Positions 16,946-26,402 are shown, numbered from the stretch's first letter. The stretch: DNA of 64,000 nt from Alloyangia pacifica (GCF_900116195.1 NZ_FOZW01000001.1:847104-911103), one strand, 5' to 3'. A program made the numbers and translations. Notes: a model not told the origin generated them from the sequence alone.

Positions 16946-18106
16946 TCAGTTGCCCTGCGCCCGTTCCGCTTCGATCTTGCGCCAGTTGGCGACGTTGCGG
17001 TTGTGCTCGTCGAGCGTTTCCGCAAAGGCGTGACCGCCCGATCCGTCCGCCACGAAGTAGAGATACTCCGATTGCGCCGGGTTCAGCGCCGCCTCGATGC
17101 TGGCGCGACCCGGGTTGGCGATCGGGGTCGGCGGCAAGCCATCGATGACATAGGTGTTGTAGGGCGTCTCGCGGCGCAGCTCGGACTGGCGCAGTCCGCG
17201 GCCCAGAACGCCTTCGCCATTGGTCAGACCGTAGATCACCGTCGGGTCCGTCTGCAGGCGCATGCCGCGCTCCAGACGGTTGACGAAGACCGAGGCCACC
17301 ATCGGACGCTCGTCCGCGACGCCGGTTTCCTTCTCAACGATCGACGCCATGATCAGCGCCTCTTCTGCGCTGTCGTAGGGCACGTCCTCGGCACGGTTCG
17401 CCCAGGCCTGCGCCAGGATCGCTTCCTGCGCCTCGGTCATCCGGGCCACCAGGTCCGCGCGGCTGTCGCCGGGGCTGATCTCGTAGCTGTCCGGCGCCAG
17501 AGAGCCCTCTGCGGGTCGCTCGGCGACCTCGCCGTCGAGCACGTCGATCTGGCCCAGTTCCTCGATCACCTTCCAGCTGGTCACCCCTTCGGCCAGCGCC
17601 ACGCGGAAGCGCGTGCCGACCTCGGACTTGATCGCCTCGTAGCCCTCGGGACGCGGCTCGTCGCTGGCCGGATCAAACTCGATCCGCTCGACGTAACGTC
17701 CGGTCTCCGGGTCAAGCTCGCGCACCTGCACCTCGGCGCTGTTCACGCCGATGCGGTAGACCACCTCGGTGCCACAGGTCGAGGCGCCCCCCTGGGTGAC
17801 GATCTCGGTGATCTGCGACATCGACGCGCGCTCGGGCACCAGGTAGGAGCCCGCCTTCAGCGCGCCGGACTTGTCGGTGTAATCGGCGCCGAGGCGGAAC
17901 AGCATGTCCGAGCTGACCGCCCCCTGCGCGGCGAGGTCACGCGAGACGCGGCCGAAGTTCGAGCCGCGCTGGACCTGCAGGCACATGGGCTGCGTCAGCG
18001 GCCCCTCTGCGCTGTACTCGTTCTGAGCCCAGAGCAGCAGGCCGCCGGCGAGGAACACCAGCACCACGAGGAAGGTCATCGCGTTGGAGGCGATGTTGCG
18101 CCACAT
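16946..18106 (-). CDS. mltG: Endolytic murein transglycosylase MltG
   Basis: A 386-residue YceG-family protein. An N-terminal membrane anchor (about residues 8-28, MTFLVVLVFLAGGLLLW) is followed by a LysM-like region and the catalytic YceG domain. The latter has IMASIVEKETGV (about 252-263, with the catalytic Glu) and the LERGMRLQTDPTVIYGL segment (about 280-296). MltG cleaves nascent glycan strands and helps set peptidoglycan chain length. It starts one base after the fabF stop, so it is likely co-transcribed with fabF, a common arrangement in this order. Confidence 0.93.
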   Translation of the reverse strand: MWRNIASNAMTFLVVLVFLAGGLLLWAQNEYSAEGPLTQPMCLQVQRGSNFGRVSRDLAAQGAVSSDMLFRLGADYTDKSGALKAGSYLVPERASMSQITEIVTQGGASTCGTEVVYRIGVNSAEVQVRELDPETGRYVERIEFDPASDEPRPEGYEAIKSEVGTRFRVALAEGVTSWKVIEELGQIDVLDGEVAERPAEGSLAPDSYEISPGDSRADLVARMTEAQEAILAQAWANRAEDVPYDSAEEALIMASIVEKETGVADERPMVASVFVNRLERGMRLQTDPTVIYGLTNGEGVLGRGLRQSELRRETPYNTYVIDGLPPTPIANPGRASIEAALNPAQSEYLYFVADGSGGHAFAETLDEHNRNVANWRKIEAERAQGN

Positions 18107-18107
18107 A

Positions 18108-19367
18108 TCAGCTGACCTTTCCGAAGATCACGCTCGCATTGGTGCCACCGAAGCCGAAGCTGTTCGACAGGGCGTAGGTCACCTTGCGCTCGCGCTTGGC
18201 GTTGGGGGCCAGGTCGATGGGGGTTTCCACCGCCGGGTTGTCGAGGTTGATCGTCGGCGGCGCGACCTGGTCGCGGATCGCAAGGATCGAGAAGATCGCC
18301 TCGATCGCCCCGGCCGCACCGAGCAGGTGGCCGGTGGCCGACTTGGTCGACGACATGGTGACGTTCTTGGCGTGATCGCCGAGCAGACGCTCCACCGCGC
18401 CGAGCTCGATGGTGTCAGCCATGGTCGACGTGCCGTGGGCGTTGATGTAGTCGATGTCCGAGGGCTCGAGGCCGGCGGACTTCAGCGCCGCGCGCATCGA
18501 GCGCTCGCCGCCTTCGCCATCCTCGGAGGGGGCGGTGATGTGGTAAGCGTCGCCCGACAGGCCGTAACCGATCACCTCGGCGTAGATCTTCGCGCCGCGC
18601 GCCTTGGCGTGCTCGTATTCCTCGAGCACCACGATGCCCGCGCCCTCGCCCATGACAAAGCCGTCACGGTCGGCATCATAGGGGCGGCTGGCCTTGGTCG
18701 GATCATCGGCGCGCTTGGTCGAGAGCGCCTTGCAGGCGTTGAAGCCGGCGATGCCGATCTTGCAGATCGCCGCCTCTGCGCCACCCGCGACCATCACGTC
18801 GGCGTCGCCATACTTGATGAGACGCATCGCGTCGCCGATGGCATGCGCGCCGGTCGAGCAGGCGGTGACCACCGAGTGGTTCGGGCCCTGGAAGCCGTAT
18901 TTGATCGAGACCTGGCCGGAGATCAGGTTGATCAGCGCGCCGGGCACGAAGAAGGGCGACACGCGGCGCGGGCCCTTCTGCTCCATCATGACCGCGGTGT
19001 TGGCGATCGAGTTGAGGCCGCCGATCCCCGAGCCGATCAGGACGCCGGTGCGCTCCAGATCGGCCTTCTCGGTCGGCATCCAGCCGGAATCCTCGACAGC
19101 CTGCTGCGCGGCGGCCATGCCGAAGAGAATGAAGGTATCGACCTTGCGCTGCTCTTTCGGCTCCATGTAGGCGTCGGCATTGAAGGTGCCGTCAGAGCCG
19201 TCGCCGAGCGGCACTTCGCAGGCGTAGGTGGTGGTCAGACCCTCGGTGTCGAAGCCCTTGATAGGCCCGGCGCCCGATTGCCCGTCCAGAATACGTTCCC
19301 AGCTTTTCTCGACTCCATCCGCCAGCGGCGTGACAAGCCCCAGCCCGGTAACCACAACGCGACGCAT
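18108..19367 (-). CDS. fabF: 3-oxoacyl-[acyl-carrier-protein] synthase II
   Basis: A 419-residue condensing enzyme of fatty acid elongation. It uses malonyl-ACP to extend acyl-ACP by two carbons and is important for cis-vaccenate formation. The catalytic Cys170 lies in VVTACSTGAH, and the two active-site histidines lie in NAHGTSTMADTIE and KSATGHLLGAAG. Length and motifs are typical. It is upstream of and almost contiguous with mltG. The acpP gene that often precedes fabF is not present here; a glycosyltransferase gene lies upstream instead. Confidence 0.96.
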   Translation of the reverse strand: MRRVVVTGLGLVTPLADGVEKSWERILDGQSGAGPIKGFDTEGLTTTYACEVPLGDGSDGTFNADAYMEPKEQRKVDTFILFGMAAAQQAVEDSGWMPTEKADLERTGVLIGSGIGGLNSIANTAVMMEQKGPRRVSPFFVPGALINLISGQVSIKYGFQGPNHSVVTACSTGAHAIGDAMRLIKYGDADVMVAGGAEAAICKIGIAGFNACKALSTKRADDPTKASRPYDADRDGFVMGEGAGIVVLEEYEHAKARGAKIYAEVIGYGLSGDAYHITAPSEDGEGGERSMRAALKSAGLEPSDIDYINAHGTSTMADTIELGAVERLLGDHAKNVTMSSTKSATGHLLGAAGAIEAIFSILAIRDQVAPPTINLDNPAVETPIDLAPNAKRERKVTYALSNSFGFGGTNASVIFGKVS

Positions 19368-19480
19368 TGCTCTGCCTCTCTTTCAAGTTCCCAATGTTGA
19401 CGCCGCTCATACCGCGCGGGCGGTCTGCTCGGCAAGCATAACGGTTAATTTGTGTGTCGGATCAGGCGTCGGACGCGGCC

Positions 19481-20275
19481 TCAGGCCCAGTCTGAGCCGA
19501 GATCCGCCTGCGCCCGGTCGATCCAGTGCTCGCGCAGCCAGTCGCAGGGCTTGGAATGGCGGATGAAGCTGCCGTTGTAGCCTTCCAGAGCCTCGGACAT
19601 CTTCGGGTGGCCGTGGAAGCAGACGACGCGGGCGTCCTCTGGCAGCCGCGGTGCATGCAGCCAGTTGCCCGGGAACGGGTTGCAGTCATACTTGAAAGAC
19701 ACAACCCAAGGGTCCGGAATGTATGTGAAAACATCTCGATCCATCGCCTTGTGCGAGGTGTAGCGTTGCTCCGATCCGCGGGCCTTCTCGACCTCGGCAT
19801 AGGCGTCCTTGGCAAGGTCCTCGTAGAGGAACCCGTGCTGTGCCGGATCGAAACGGAAGACCGAGCCGTGGCCGGTGGGCCGGCCCTTGCGCTTCTCGGT
19901 CCAGTCGTGGCGCATGGCAATGGTGCCCGGCGCGAGGTCGTGGATCTCGCCCAGCGGGCCGGTGATCACGACGTCGAGATCGAAGCCCAGCACCGGGCCT
20001 TCGAGGTCCGGAACCAGCCCGGGGCGGAACAGCGAGACCTTGCGCATCGCCCCCTGCCGGTTGGCGACGGCGAGCGCCGCGGCCATGGGCTCGGCGAATG
20101 GCTCAACCGGCAGGTCGATGATCTCGATGTCCGGGTGCAGCCCCTCGGCCTGCTCGGTCATGCAGAAGAACCGCACCGGCCGGTCCATGTGGCGGCGCGC
20201 GCCGGAGTACAGCCGGTTCACGTATTCCGGGCCGAAGGCGGTGCCCCATTTGATGCAGAAGATATTGGCGCGCAT
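19481..20275 (-). CDS. Putative glycosyltransferase with DxD-type motif
   Basis: A 264-residue cytosolic protein with no signal or membrane segment. It starts with a nucleotide-binding-like strand (NIFCIKWGTAFGPEYVNRLY), has a GFDLDVVITGPL segment near residue 98 that supplies a DxD-like metal/nucleotide-sugar site, and shows CFHGHPKM near residue 220. These features fit a GT-A fold enzyme of the type annotated as a glycosyltransferase in Rhodobacterales; donor and acceptor cannot be named. A 13-bp perfect stem-loop lies just upstream of its start. It may act on surface polysaccharide, but no polysaccharide cluster is nearby. Confidence 0.7.
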   Translation of the reverse strand: MRANIFCIKWGTAFGPEYVNRLYSGARRHMDRPVRFFCMTEQAEGLHPDIEIIDLPVEPFAEPMAAALAVANRQGAMRKVSLFRPGLVPDLEGPVLGFDLDVVITGPLGEIHDLAPGTIAMRHDWTEKRKGRPTGHGSVFRFDPAQHGFLYEDLAKDAYAEVEKARGSEQRYTSHKAMDRDVFTYIPDPWVVSFKYDCNPFPGNWLHAPRLPEDARVVCFHGHPKMSEALEGYNGSFIRHSKPCDWLREHWIDRAQADLGSDWA

Positions 20276-20293
20276 GGTGCTCTCCGGATCGCT

Positions 20294-20324
20294 GTTGCCC
20301 GCGCTTTAGCCCAAAGCGCGGGCA
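20294..20324. terminator. Perfect 13-bp stem-loop after the DUF3422 gene
   Basis: TTGCCCGCGCTTT pairs with AAAGCGCGGGCAA around a five-base loop. It lies between the end of the DUF3422 gene and the start of the glycosyltransferase gene, both on the minus strand. There is no T tract in the direction of transcription, so it may be an RNA-stabilising or attenuating hairpin and not a classical intrinsic terminator. Confidence 0.55.
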
Positions 20325-20360
20325 AAGGCCAACCTCTCACGGAAAAACCGCGACCCTCGG

Positions 20361-21644
20361 CTAGTGCACCGAGTGGCGGATGCGCCGGATGCCGAACCAG
20401 ACCAGCAGCGCCACGGGGATCACCGCCAGCGCGGTGAGCGTTCCCTTGGACACGCCGACCGCCTCGGCCACCGGGTAGAGCAGGTAGCCCACCAGCGACA
20501 CCGCGTAATAGGAGATCGCCACCACCGACAGCCCCTCGACCGTGGTCTGCAACTGCAGCTGCTGGTCGGCGCGCTTGTCGAGGCTGGCGAGGATCTCCTG
20601 GTTCTGTGCCGAGCGCTTGACCTCGACGCTGGTGCGCAGAAGCTCGCCCGCCCGCATCGCGCGCGCCGACATGTCCGCAAGCCGCTTTTCGCTGCTCTTG
20701 ACGGTGCGCATCGCCGGCTCGAAACGCCGCGCCATGAACTCGCGGAAGGTCTGCCGCCCCTCGAACCGCTCTTCGCGGAGCACCGCGATGCGCTGGTTCA
20801 CCAGCGCCTCGTAGGCCGCCGTGGCCGAGAGCCGGAACGCGCTCTGCGCCTGCACCGTCTCGAGCTCGGCAGAGACCCCGAGCAGCGCCTTCAGCACCTC
20901 CTCCTCGGGGGCATCTCCATGGGTCATCTCTGTCGAGAGCCGCGTCAGGTTCTCGTCAATCCGGGTGAGGTCGGCGCGGATCGCGCTGACCCGGGTGAAG
21001 CCGAGCATGGCCATGGTCTTGTAGACCTCGATCTCGCAGATGCGCTGCACCACGCGCCCGACCCGCTGCGCGCCGACCTCGGGGTTCACGAAGACCGCGA
21101 ACCTCTGGTGCCCGGCCGGATCGATGCGGAAGTCCCCCGCCGCCACCAGCCCGCCATCGAGCATGCTGCTCACCGCGATGCTGTCGGTGACGAACCACTC
21201 GCCGAGCTCGGACCTGACCTGCGCCGGATCGGCGGGCCGCTCGACGATGCGGATCAACGCCGAGGTCATGCGCACGCCCGGCATGGCCTCCAGCCAGTCC
21301 TCCGGGAAGACCGCGAAGTCGCGCGGATCGAAGGCCGTCTGGCCGAGCCCCGGGATGAAGGCGGTGTAGGTAACGAACTCGGTGTGCAGTTCCCACTTGA
21401 TCTCGGCCTTGCCGATGCGCCCCGCGTAGTGCCGCGCATCCGGCTTCGGATGCTGGGCCCCGTGCCGGTCGAGCAGGTCGATCAGATGCGCCATGTCCTC
21501 GCCGCGATCGCGCGAGGCCGCGTCGCTCTGCCGCTTGATCGCCAGGTAGATGGCCCGGCAAGGCACTTCGAGCGAGGGAAACGGACGGGCGTGCAGTTCG
21601 TTGGCAAGGTCGTAGCGCAGCGGGTGGTCTTTGATGGGCGGCAT
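20361..21644 (-). CDS. DUF3422 family membrane-anchored protein
   Basis: A 427-residue protein. The N-terminus has the family segment DHPLRYDLANELHARPFP, followed by a large soluble region, a helical stretch likely to form coiled coils (about residues 280-370) and two C-terminal hydrophobic segments (about 377-397 and 402-420) ending in a basic tail. This matches DUF3422, an uncharacterised family. The tail-anchor arrangement puts the bulk of the protein in the cytoplasm. It appears to be transcribed alone, with the stem-loop at 20294-20324 downstream. Confidence 0.85.
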   Translation of the reverse strand: MPPIKDHPLRYDLANELHARPFPSLEVPCRAIYLAIKRQSDAASRDRGEDMAHLIDLLDRHGAQHPKPDARHYAGRIGKAEIKWELHTEFVTYTAFIPGLGQTAFDPRDFAVFPEDWLEAMPGVRMTSALIRIVERPADPAQVRSELGEWFVTDSIAVSSMLDGGLVAAGDFRIDPAGHQRFAVFVNPEVGAQRVGRVVQRICEIEVYKTMAMLGFTRVSAIRADLTRIDENLTRLSTEMTHGDAPEEEVLKALLGVSAELETVQAQSAFRLSATAAYEALVNQRIAVLREERFEGRQTFREFMARRFEPAMRTVKSSEKRLADMSARAMRAGELLRTSVEVKRSAQNQEILASLDKRADQQLQLQTTVEGLSVVAISYYAVSLVGYLLYPVAEAVGVSKGTLTALAVIPVALLVWFGIRRIRHSVH

Positions 21645-21782
21645 GGGCAGGCTCCGGAAGGTTGCCGAGACACTAGCGGCGACCTCTGCGTTGTAAAGAA
21701 AATAGTTGTGTTATTTCATGGCATTATCGGAATACCTTCGTATACCGCGCGAAGTCACTCGACTGCGCCGCCTTGCTAGCGC

Positions 21783-22727
21783 TCACGTCATCCCATCCAG
21801 CGGCGCCAGCAGGTCGGCGATCTGTCCCCGCAGCCAGGCGAGATCGGCCCGCGCGTCTTCGCGCCGGTGCCAGATCATCTCGATCTCGGGCACCGGCAAG
21901 GACATCGGCGCGGCATAGATCTCCAGCCCTGCACCGCCGGCCACCCGCCGCGCCAACTGCACCGGCAGCAGCGCCACGAGGTCCGAGCCCGCCACCGCGC
22001 GGTAGACGCCAGAGAACACCGGCAGGGTCATCACCACCCGCCGCTGCCGCCCCAGCCGTGCCAGCGCCGCATCCCCCATCGCCCCGGTCCGCCCCTCCGG
22101 AGAGAACAACACGTGTCCGAGGTCACAGTAGAGATCGAGCGGTACCATCGCTCCGGGGGCCACCCCCGCGCGCACCAGGCGCGGGTGCCCCCTGCGCGCC
22201 ACCACCACGAAGGGCGAGGCAAAGACCCGCTCGCTGCGCACCCAGTCCGGCAAAGTGCCCTCGCGCGGGATGAGCGCGAGATCGACCTCGTAGCGCTCCA
22301 GCGTGCCCGCGTAGCTGTCGGGCATGAGATCGACCAGATGCACCAGCATCCGCGGCGCGCAGCGGGCCAGCCGTTCGGCCAGCGCCGGCATCAGCATCTC
22401 GGCGAAGAAATCCGCGCCGGAGATCCGAAAGCGCGCCTCTGACCGCTCCGGTCGGAACGGCTCTGGGCGGGCCAGCATGCGTTCCACCCCCTCCAGCACC
22501 TCGCGCAGCGGCGGTTCGAGGCTGAGCGCGTATTGCGTCGCCTCCAGCCCCTGCCCGCGCCGGAAGAAGAGTTCGTCGCCGAGCGCCGCCCGCAGTCGCC
22601 CCAACGCCGCCGAGACCGCCGGCTGCGACAGGCCGAGCCGCCGCCCGGCGCGCACCGTGGAGCGTTCGCGCAGCAGCGCGTCGAGCACACGCAGGAGGTT
22701 GAGATCGAAACTCGCCAAATTCGCCAT
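21783..22727 (-). CDS. LysR family transcriptional regulator
   Basis: A 314-residue regulator. The N-terminal winged helix-turn-helix carries FDLNLLRVLDALLRERS and GLSQPAVSAALGRLR (about residues 33-47); the substrate-binding domain follows (about 95-300). The DLNLLRVLDALL start is typical of the NodD/LeuO-like LysR group. It is divergent from a cupin gene, with a 109-bp shared region containing a TAACGTTA palindrome and a 14-bp CGAAAGCGCTTTCG palindrome, so the cupin gene is its most likely target. The inducer is unknown. Confidence 0.88.
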   Translation of the reverse strand: MANLASFDLNLLRVLDALLRERSTVRAGRRLGLSQPAVSAALGRLRAALGDELFFRRGQGLEATQYALSLEPPLREVLEGVERMLARPEPFRPERSEARFRISGADFFAEMLMPALAERLARCAPRMLVHLVDLMPDSYAGTLERYEVDLALIPREGTLPDWVRSERVFASPFVVVARRGHPRLVRAGVAPGAMVPLDLYCDLGHVLFSPEGRTGAMGDAALARLGRQRRVVMTLPVFSGVYRAVAGSDLVALLPVQLARRVAGGAGLEIYAAPMSLPVPEIEMIWHRREDARADLAWLRGQIADLLAPLDGMT

Positions 22728-22793
22728 GCGAATAACGTTAATATAAACTATCGATTTCTCATATGCCGCTCACGGGCCTAAGCTGCCCCTCAC

Positions 22794-22807
22794 CGAAAGC
22801 GCTTTCG
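22794..22807. promoter_or_regulatory. 14-bp perfect palindrome upstream of the cupin gene
   Basis: CGAAAGCGCTTTCG lies 30 bases before the cupin start, between the presumed promoter and the ribosome site. Its form, with a central CG/GC step flanked by AAAG and CTTT, resembles LacI/GalR-type operators more than LysR sites. It could be an operator for an unlinked repressor. Confidence 0.45.
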
Positions 22808-22836
22808 TTTCCAACCACCCCGAGGAGGAGGAAACG

Positions 22837-23298
22837 ATGACCCTCGAGACCATGGACGCCCCCACCGCCGAGACCCTGAACTGGCTCGGCACCAGCTACC
22901 GCACGGTGCTGACCGCCGCCGCCGCCGGCGGGGCGCTGTCGGTCACCGACAGCGTCTCGCCGCCGCTCTCCGGCCCGCCACGCCATATCCACCACGACGC
23001 GGACGAGGCCTTCGTCGTGCTCTCCGGCGACATCGAGTTCTGGCTCGAGGGCACCCGCTTCAGCCGCGGTCCCGGCGAGACGGCCTTCATCCCGCGCGGC
23101 AAGGAACACACGTTCCGCGTGGTGAGCGACATCCCCTCACGCCATCTCGTCATCCTGACGCCCGGCGGCTTCGAGAGTTTCTTCGCCGAGATGGCCCGCG
23201 GCCAATACGCCATCCCCGGCGAAATGGAAGAGGTCAACAGGATCGCCGCCGCGCATCACCTCAGCTTCACCGGCCCGCCACTCGGCGACGACGGGTAG
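22837..23298 (+). CDS. Cupin domain protein
   Basis: A 153-residue single-domain cupin. The first motif GPPRHIHHDADEAFVVLSGD (about residues 47-66) offers two or three histidines and a glutamate for metal binding, and the second motif PRGKEHTFRV (about 87-96) supplies the last histidine. Such proteins act as small dioxygenases, isomerases or ligand sensors; the substrate is unknown. A strong GAGGAGGAGG ribosome site precedes the ATG. It is divergent from a LysR gene and followed by a small lipoprotein gene on the same strand. Confidence 0.82.
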   Translation: MTLETMDAPTAETLNWLGTSYRTVLTAAAAGGALSVTDSVSPPLSGPPRHIHHDADEAFVVLSGDIEFWLEGTRFSRGPGETAFIPRGKEHTFRVVSDIPSRHLVILTPGGFESFFAEMARGQYAIPGEMEEVNRIAAAHHLSFTGPPLGDDG

Positions 23299-23393
23299 TC
23301 CCGTCAGGTCCCCGCGCCACGCTTTCACTTGCACCAAAGGCCGGGCGCGGCGATCCTTTGCATCACGGACACGGGAGACGAGGAGGACGTTCG

Positions 23394-23708
23394 ATGCAAA
23401 CGCTGTTGAGAGGCGCCGCCCTGCTGGCGCTGCTCGCCGCCACCGCCTGCGATGACGCTGGTGGAACCGTCGCCGCGCCGCCCGACGCGCCCGAGGCCCT
23501 GACCCTCTTCGGTGACGGTTATCCCGCCCCGGGCGATCCCTGCCGCCGCGCCGGGGAAAGCGCGGCAACGGCCGATTACCTCGACGATGCCGCCGACCTC
23601 GTGGCCTGTCCGCCCGGCACCGATGTCGCGCTCTTTGCCGCCAGCACCGGCGGTACGCAGGTGGCGACGGTCGAGGGTTGGTCGCTCTTCTCGATCCCGG
23701 TGCGCTGA
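23394..23708 (+). CDS. Small predicted lipoprotein
   Basis: A 104-residue protein with a lipobox signal sequence (LLALLAATAC, Cys about residue 18). The mature part is short and acidic, with two further cysteines (GDPCRRAGES and VACPPGTDV) that could pair in the periplasm. GAGGAGG lies upstream of ATG 23394. No family is recognised. It follows the cupin gene by about 95 bp and is convergent with the DUF1275 gene. Confidence 0.6.
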   Translation: MQTLLRGAALLALLAATACDDAGGTVAAPPDAPEALTLFGDGYPAPGDPCRRAGESAATADYLDDAADLVACPPGTDVALFAASTGGTQVATVEGWSLFSIPVR

Positions 23709-23727
23709 TCCCCGGAGGCGCCGGAGG

Positions 23728-24420
23728 TCAGCCTCCCCGCGCCCGCAGCACCTCGGGGACCGAGATCAGCAGCAGCACCGCCGCGCAGAGGGTGAAGAGC
23801 CAGGCGCCAATGCTGCCGAAGAGCACCGCCCCCAGCACCCCGCCCGCGGCGAAACAGACAAGCGTCAGGCTGTGCAGCCGCAGCTTCGGCAGCGTGTCCG
23901 CGCGCGCGCCGGGGTTCGTAACCAGCAGCGCCAGCCCTACGCCGATGTCGGTCGCCATGCCCGACACATGGGTGGTGCGCACCCGCGAGCGGGAAATCAT
24001 CGAGGTCACGGCGTTCTGCAACCCCATGACGAAGCTCAGCACGATGACCAGCAGCGCCTGAGGAACTTCCGGAAACAGCCCGAGCAGCACCCCGAGACAG
24101 AGCACGATGACACCCTCGGCGGCGATCGCCAGCGCATAGACCGAGCGTAGCCCGCGCAGCTCGCCCGCGGCGATCGCCAGCCCGGCGGCACCGGCACCGC
24201 ATACGAAGGCCAGCACCAGCCCAAGGAAAGACAGCGCCAGAAGCCCCGCGCCCGCCGCGAGATGATCGGCAAATGCCGAGATATTGCCCGTCATGTTGGC
24301 GGTGAACGAGCCGGCGATCAGGAACCCCACGGCGTTCAGCGCGCCGGAAACCGACGACAGCAGCCCGGCCAGAAAGAGGTCGATGACCCCGGTTCGATCG
24401 TCCCCAACCCGGATCAGCAT
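23728..24420 (-). CDS. DUF1275 (YoaK-type) membrane protein
   Basis: A 230-residue integral membrane protein with about six hydrophobic segments. It has the family segments [22 protein letters not shown] (early) and [24 protein letters not shown] (about residues 131-154). DUF1275 proteins are uncharacterised and are usually annotated as YoaK-like transporters or permeases. ATG 24420 has GAAGGAG upstream; the frame is open further, but only through non-membrane sequence. It stands alone between the small lipoprotein gene (convergent) and the lipA terminator. Confidence 0.85.
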   Translation of the reverse strand: MLIRVGDDRTGVIDLFLAGLLSSVSGALNAVGFLIAGSFTANMTGNISAFADHLAAGAGLLALSFLGLVLAFVCGAGAAGLAIAAGELRGLRSVYALAIAAEGVIVLCLGVLLGLFPEVPQALLVIVLSFVMGLQNAVTSMISRSRVRTTHVSGMATDIGVGLALLVTNPGARADTLPKLRLHSLTLVCFAAGGVLGAVLFGSIGAWLFTLCAAVLLLISVPEVLRARGG

Positions 24421-24499
24421 CGCGGCTCCTTCGCTGTCGTGACCGCAGGAGCCTAGGACGGCTCCCCGGCAGGCGCAAAGGGATTGCACCGGCCTACGG

Positions 24500-24533
24500 C
24501 AAAAGGGCGCAGCCCCCGGCCACGCCCCTTTCA
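24500..24533 (-). terminator. Likely intrinsic terminator of lipA
   Basis: On the minus strand, AAAGGGGCG and CGCCCTTTT form an imperfect stem around a GC-rich loop, with a TTTT run at the end. It lies about 40 bases after the lipA stop. A bulge in the stem lowers certainty. Confidence 0.55.
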
Positions 24534-24573
24534 TCTCTTGGAAAGTTCTCGAAACCCGGCGTCGCCGTCCGGC

Positions 24574-25524
24574 TCACCCGTTGGCGAGCTTGGCCTCGCG
24601 TGCGGCGCGGAGACGGGCGAAGTCATCACCGGCGTGATAGCTCGAGCGGGTCAGCGGCGTTGCCGAGACCATCAGGAAGCCCTTGCCGAAGGCGGCTTTT
24701 TCATAGGAGGCAAACTCATCCGGCGTGACGAAGCGGTCGACCCGGTGGTGCTTCGGCGTCGGCTGCAGGTACTGGCCGATGGTCAGGAAGTCGATGTCGG
24801 CGGCGCGCATGTCGTCCATCACCTGCACGACCTGCTGGCGCTCTTCGCCGAGGCCGACCATGATGCCGGACTTGGTGAAGATATGCGGGTCCATTTCCTT
24901 CACCCGCTGCAGCAGGCGCAGCGAGTGGAAATAGCGCGCGCCGGGGCGTACCTCGGGATAGAGCCCGGGCACCGTTTCGAGGTTGTGGTTGAACACGTCG
25001 GGGCGCGCCTCGACCACGGTCTCCAGCGCGCCGGGCTTGGACTTGAGGAAGTCCGGCGTCAGGATCTCGATGGTGGTCTCGGGCGAGCGGTGACGGATCG
25101 CGCGGATGGTCTGCGCGAAATGCTCGGCGCCGCCATCGTCGAGGTCGTCGCGGTCCACCGAGGTGATCACCACGTGTTTCAGCCCGAGCTTCTGAACCGA
25201 GTCGGCGACGCGGCCGGGCTCGAAGACATCGAGAGTGTCAGGACGCCCGGTGGCGATGTTGCAGAAGGTGCAGCCGCGGGTACAGATGTCGCCCATGATC
25301 ATCATGGTGGCATGCCCCTGGCTCCAGCACTCGCCCACGTTGGGGCAGCCGGCCTCTTCGCAAACGGTGACCAGCTTGTGCTCGCGCATGATGCGGCGGG
25401 TCTCGTTGTAGCCGGCGCCGCCGGGCGCCTTGACGCGGATCCAGTCCGGCTTCTTGGGCTGGGCGTTGTCGGGACGATGCGCCTTCTCCGGATGGCGCTG
25501 CGCCGGGATCTTCAGGTCTCGCAA
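24574..25524 (-). CDS. lipA: Lipoyl synthase
   Basis: A 316-residue radical SAM enzyme that inserts two sulfurs into octanoyl groups on lipoate-dependent complexes. Both iron-sulfur sites are visible: the auxiliary cluster motif [12 protein letters not shown] and the radical SAM motif CTRGCTFCN. The end [10 protein letters not shown] near the C-terminus contains the Ser known to ligate the auxiliary cluster. The TTG at 25524 is chosen because family members begin with this RDLKIP segment and GGGGGAAA lies upstream; an in-frame ATG at 25659 would add a proline-rich extension absent from relatives. It is transcribed away from the peroxiredoxin gene. Confidence 0.93.
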   Translation of the reverse strand: MRDLKIPAQRHPEKAHRPDNAQPKKPDWIRVKAPGGAGYNETRRIMREHKLVTVCEEAGCPNVGECWSQGHATMMIMGDICTRGCTFCNIATGRPDTLDVFEPGRVADSVQKLGLKHVVITSVDRDDLDDGGAEHFAQTIRAIRHRSPETTIEILTPDFLKSKPGALETVVEARPDVFNHNLETVPGLYPEVRPGARYFHSLRLLQRVKEMDPHIFTKSGIMVGLGEERQQVVQVMDDMRAADIDFLTIGQYLQPTPKHHRVDRFVTPDEFASYEKAAFGKGFLMVSATPLTRSSYHAGDDFARLRAAREAKLANG

Positions 25525-25802
25525 AGCGTTTCCCCCGCGATGTGGGTCAGGTTGCCCCGGAGGATAGTCCTCTTCCGGGCGAGGTTCCAGCCCTGCCCCC
25601 GGATCGGCCTCCGCCGGGACGGAAGGTGTCGGGTTTCCCCCTACGCCCATCGCGCGCAAAGCGCAATTCCCGAGCAGCCCGGGTCACAAATCGCCGGCCG
25701 CCTGCCGTTGCGTCGCTCTTCTGCTTGCGCCCGCCGCGCCGCGCTCCTATCCCCGCGTCAGGGGAGGAGACCGAAATTGCAAAGTCTCGAAAGGACATCA
25801 GA

Positions 25803-26351
25803 ATGAGAACCGGCGTCGCGCTTCCCAATGTCACCTTCCGTACCCGCGTCCGCGACGAGTCGATCGAAGGCCCGAACCCCTTCCGTTGGCAGGACATGAC
25901 CACGGCGGATTACTTCAAGGGCAAGCGCGTGATCCTCTTCTCGCTGCCCGGCGCCTTCACCCCGACCTGCTCGACCTACCAGCTGCCGGGCTTCGAGAAG
26001 AACGCCGAGACCTTCCGCGAAAACGGCATCGACGCGATCTACTGCATGTCGGTCAACGACAGCTTCGTGATGAACCAGTGGGCCAAATCGCAGAACCTCG
26101 AGAACGTCTCGGTCATCCCCGACGGCTCGGGCGAGTTCACCCGCCGCATCGGCATGCTGGTGAACAAGGACAACCTCGGCTTCGGCATGCGCTCCTGGCG
26201 CTACGCGGCGATCATCAACGACGGCGTGGTCGAGGCATGGTTCGAGGAGCCGGGCCTGTGCGACAACCACGGCGAAGACCCCTACGGCGTGTCGAGCCCG
26301 GAGAACCTGCTCGAGTACCTCGCCAACGCGAAGGCCGAAGCAGCAGCCTGA
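25803..26351 (+). CDS. Peroxiredoxin (Prx5-like)
   Basis: A 182-residue thiol peroxidase. The peroxidatic Cys lies in PGAFTPTCSTYQLPG (about residues 44-58), with a further Cys in EEPGLCDNHGEDPYG near residue 157. The overall pattern is that of the Prx5/PMP20 family, which reduces peroxides using glutathione/glutaredoxin or thioredoxin. ATG 25803 matches the family start. It is divergent from lipA and ends before a strong intrinsic terminator, so it is probably a single-gene transcript. Protection of iron-sulfur proteins is a plausible but unproven link to lipA. Confidence 0.92.
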   Translation: MRTGVALPNVTFRTRVRDESIEGPNPFRWQDMTTADYFKGKRVILFSLPGAFTPTCSTYQLPGFEKNAETFRENGIDAIYCMSVNDSFVMNQWAKSQNLENVSVIPDGSGEFTRRIGMLVNKDNLGFGMRSWRYAAIINDGVVEAWFEEPGLCDNHGEDPYGVSSPENLLEYLANAKAEAAA

Positions 26352-26373
26352 GGCTTGCGCTGACCTGATGCAC

Positions 26374-26402
26374 AAAGCGGGCCCAAGCGGGCCCGCTTTT
26401 TT
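26374..26402 (+). terminator. Intrinsic terminator after the peroxiredoxin gene
   Basis: Perfect 11-bp stem AAAGCGGGCCC / GGGCCCGCTTT, a four-base loop AAGC and a run of six T residues. It lies 23 bases after the peroxiredoxin stop and faces the end of the iron operon. Confidence 0.93.

Noticed and set aside
21736..21755. Half-site resembling loxP (ATACCTTCGTATA)
   Set aside because: Only a single half with no matching inverted half or spacer and no recombinase nearby; chance match.
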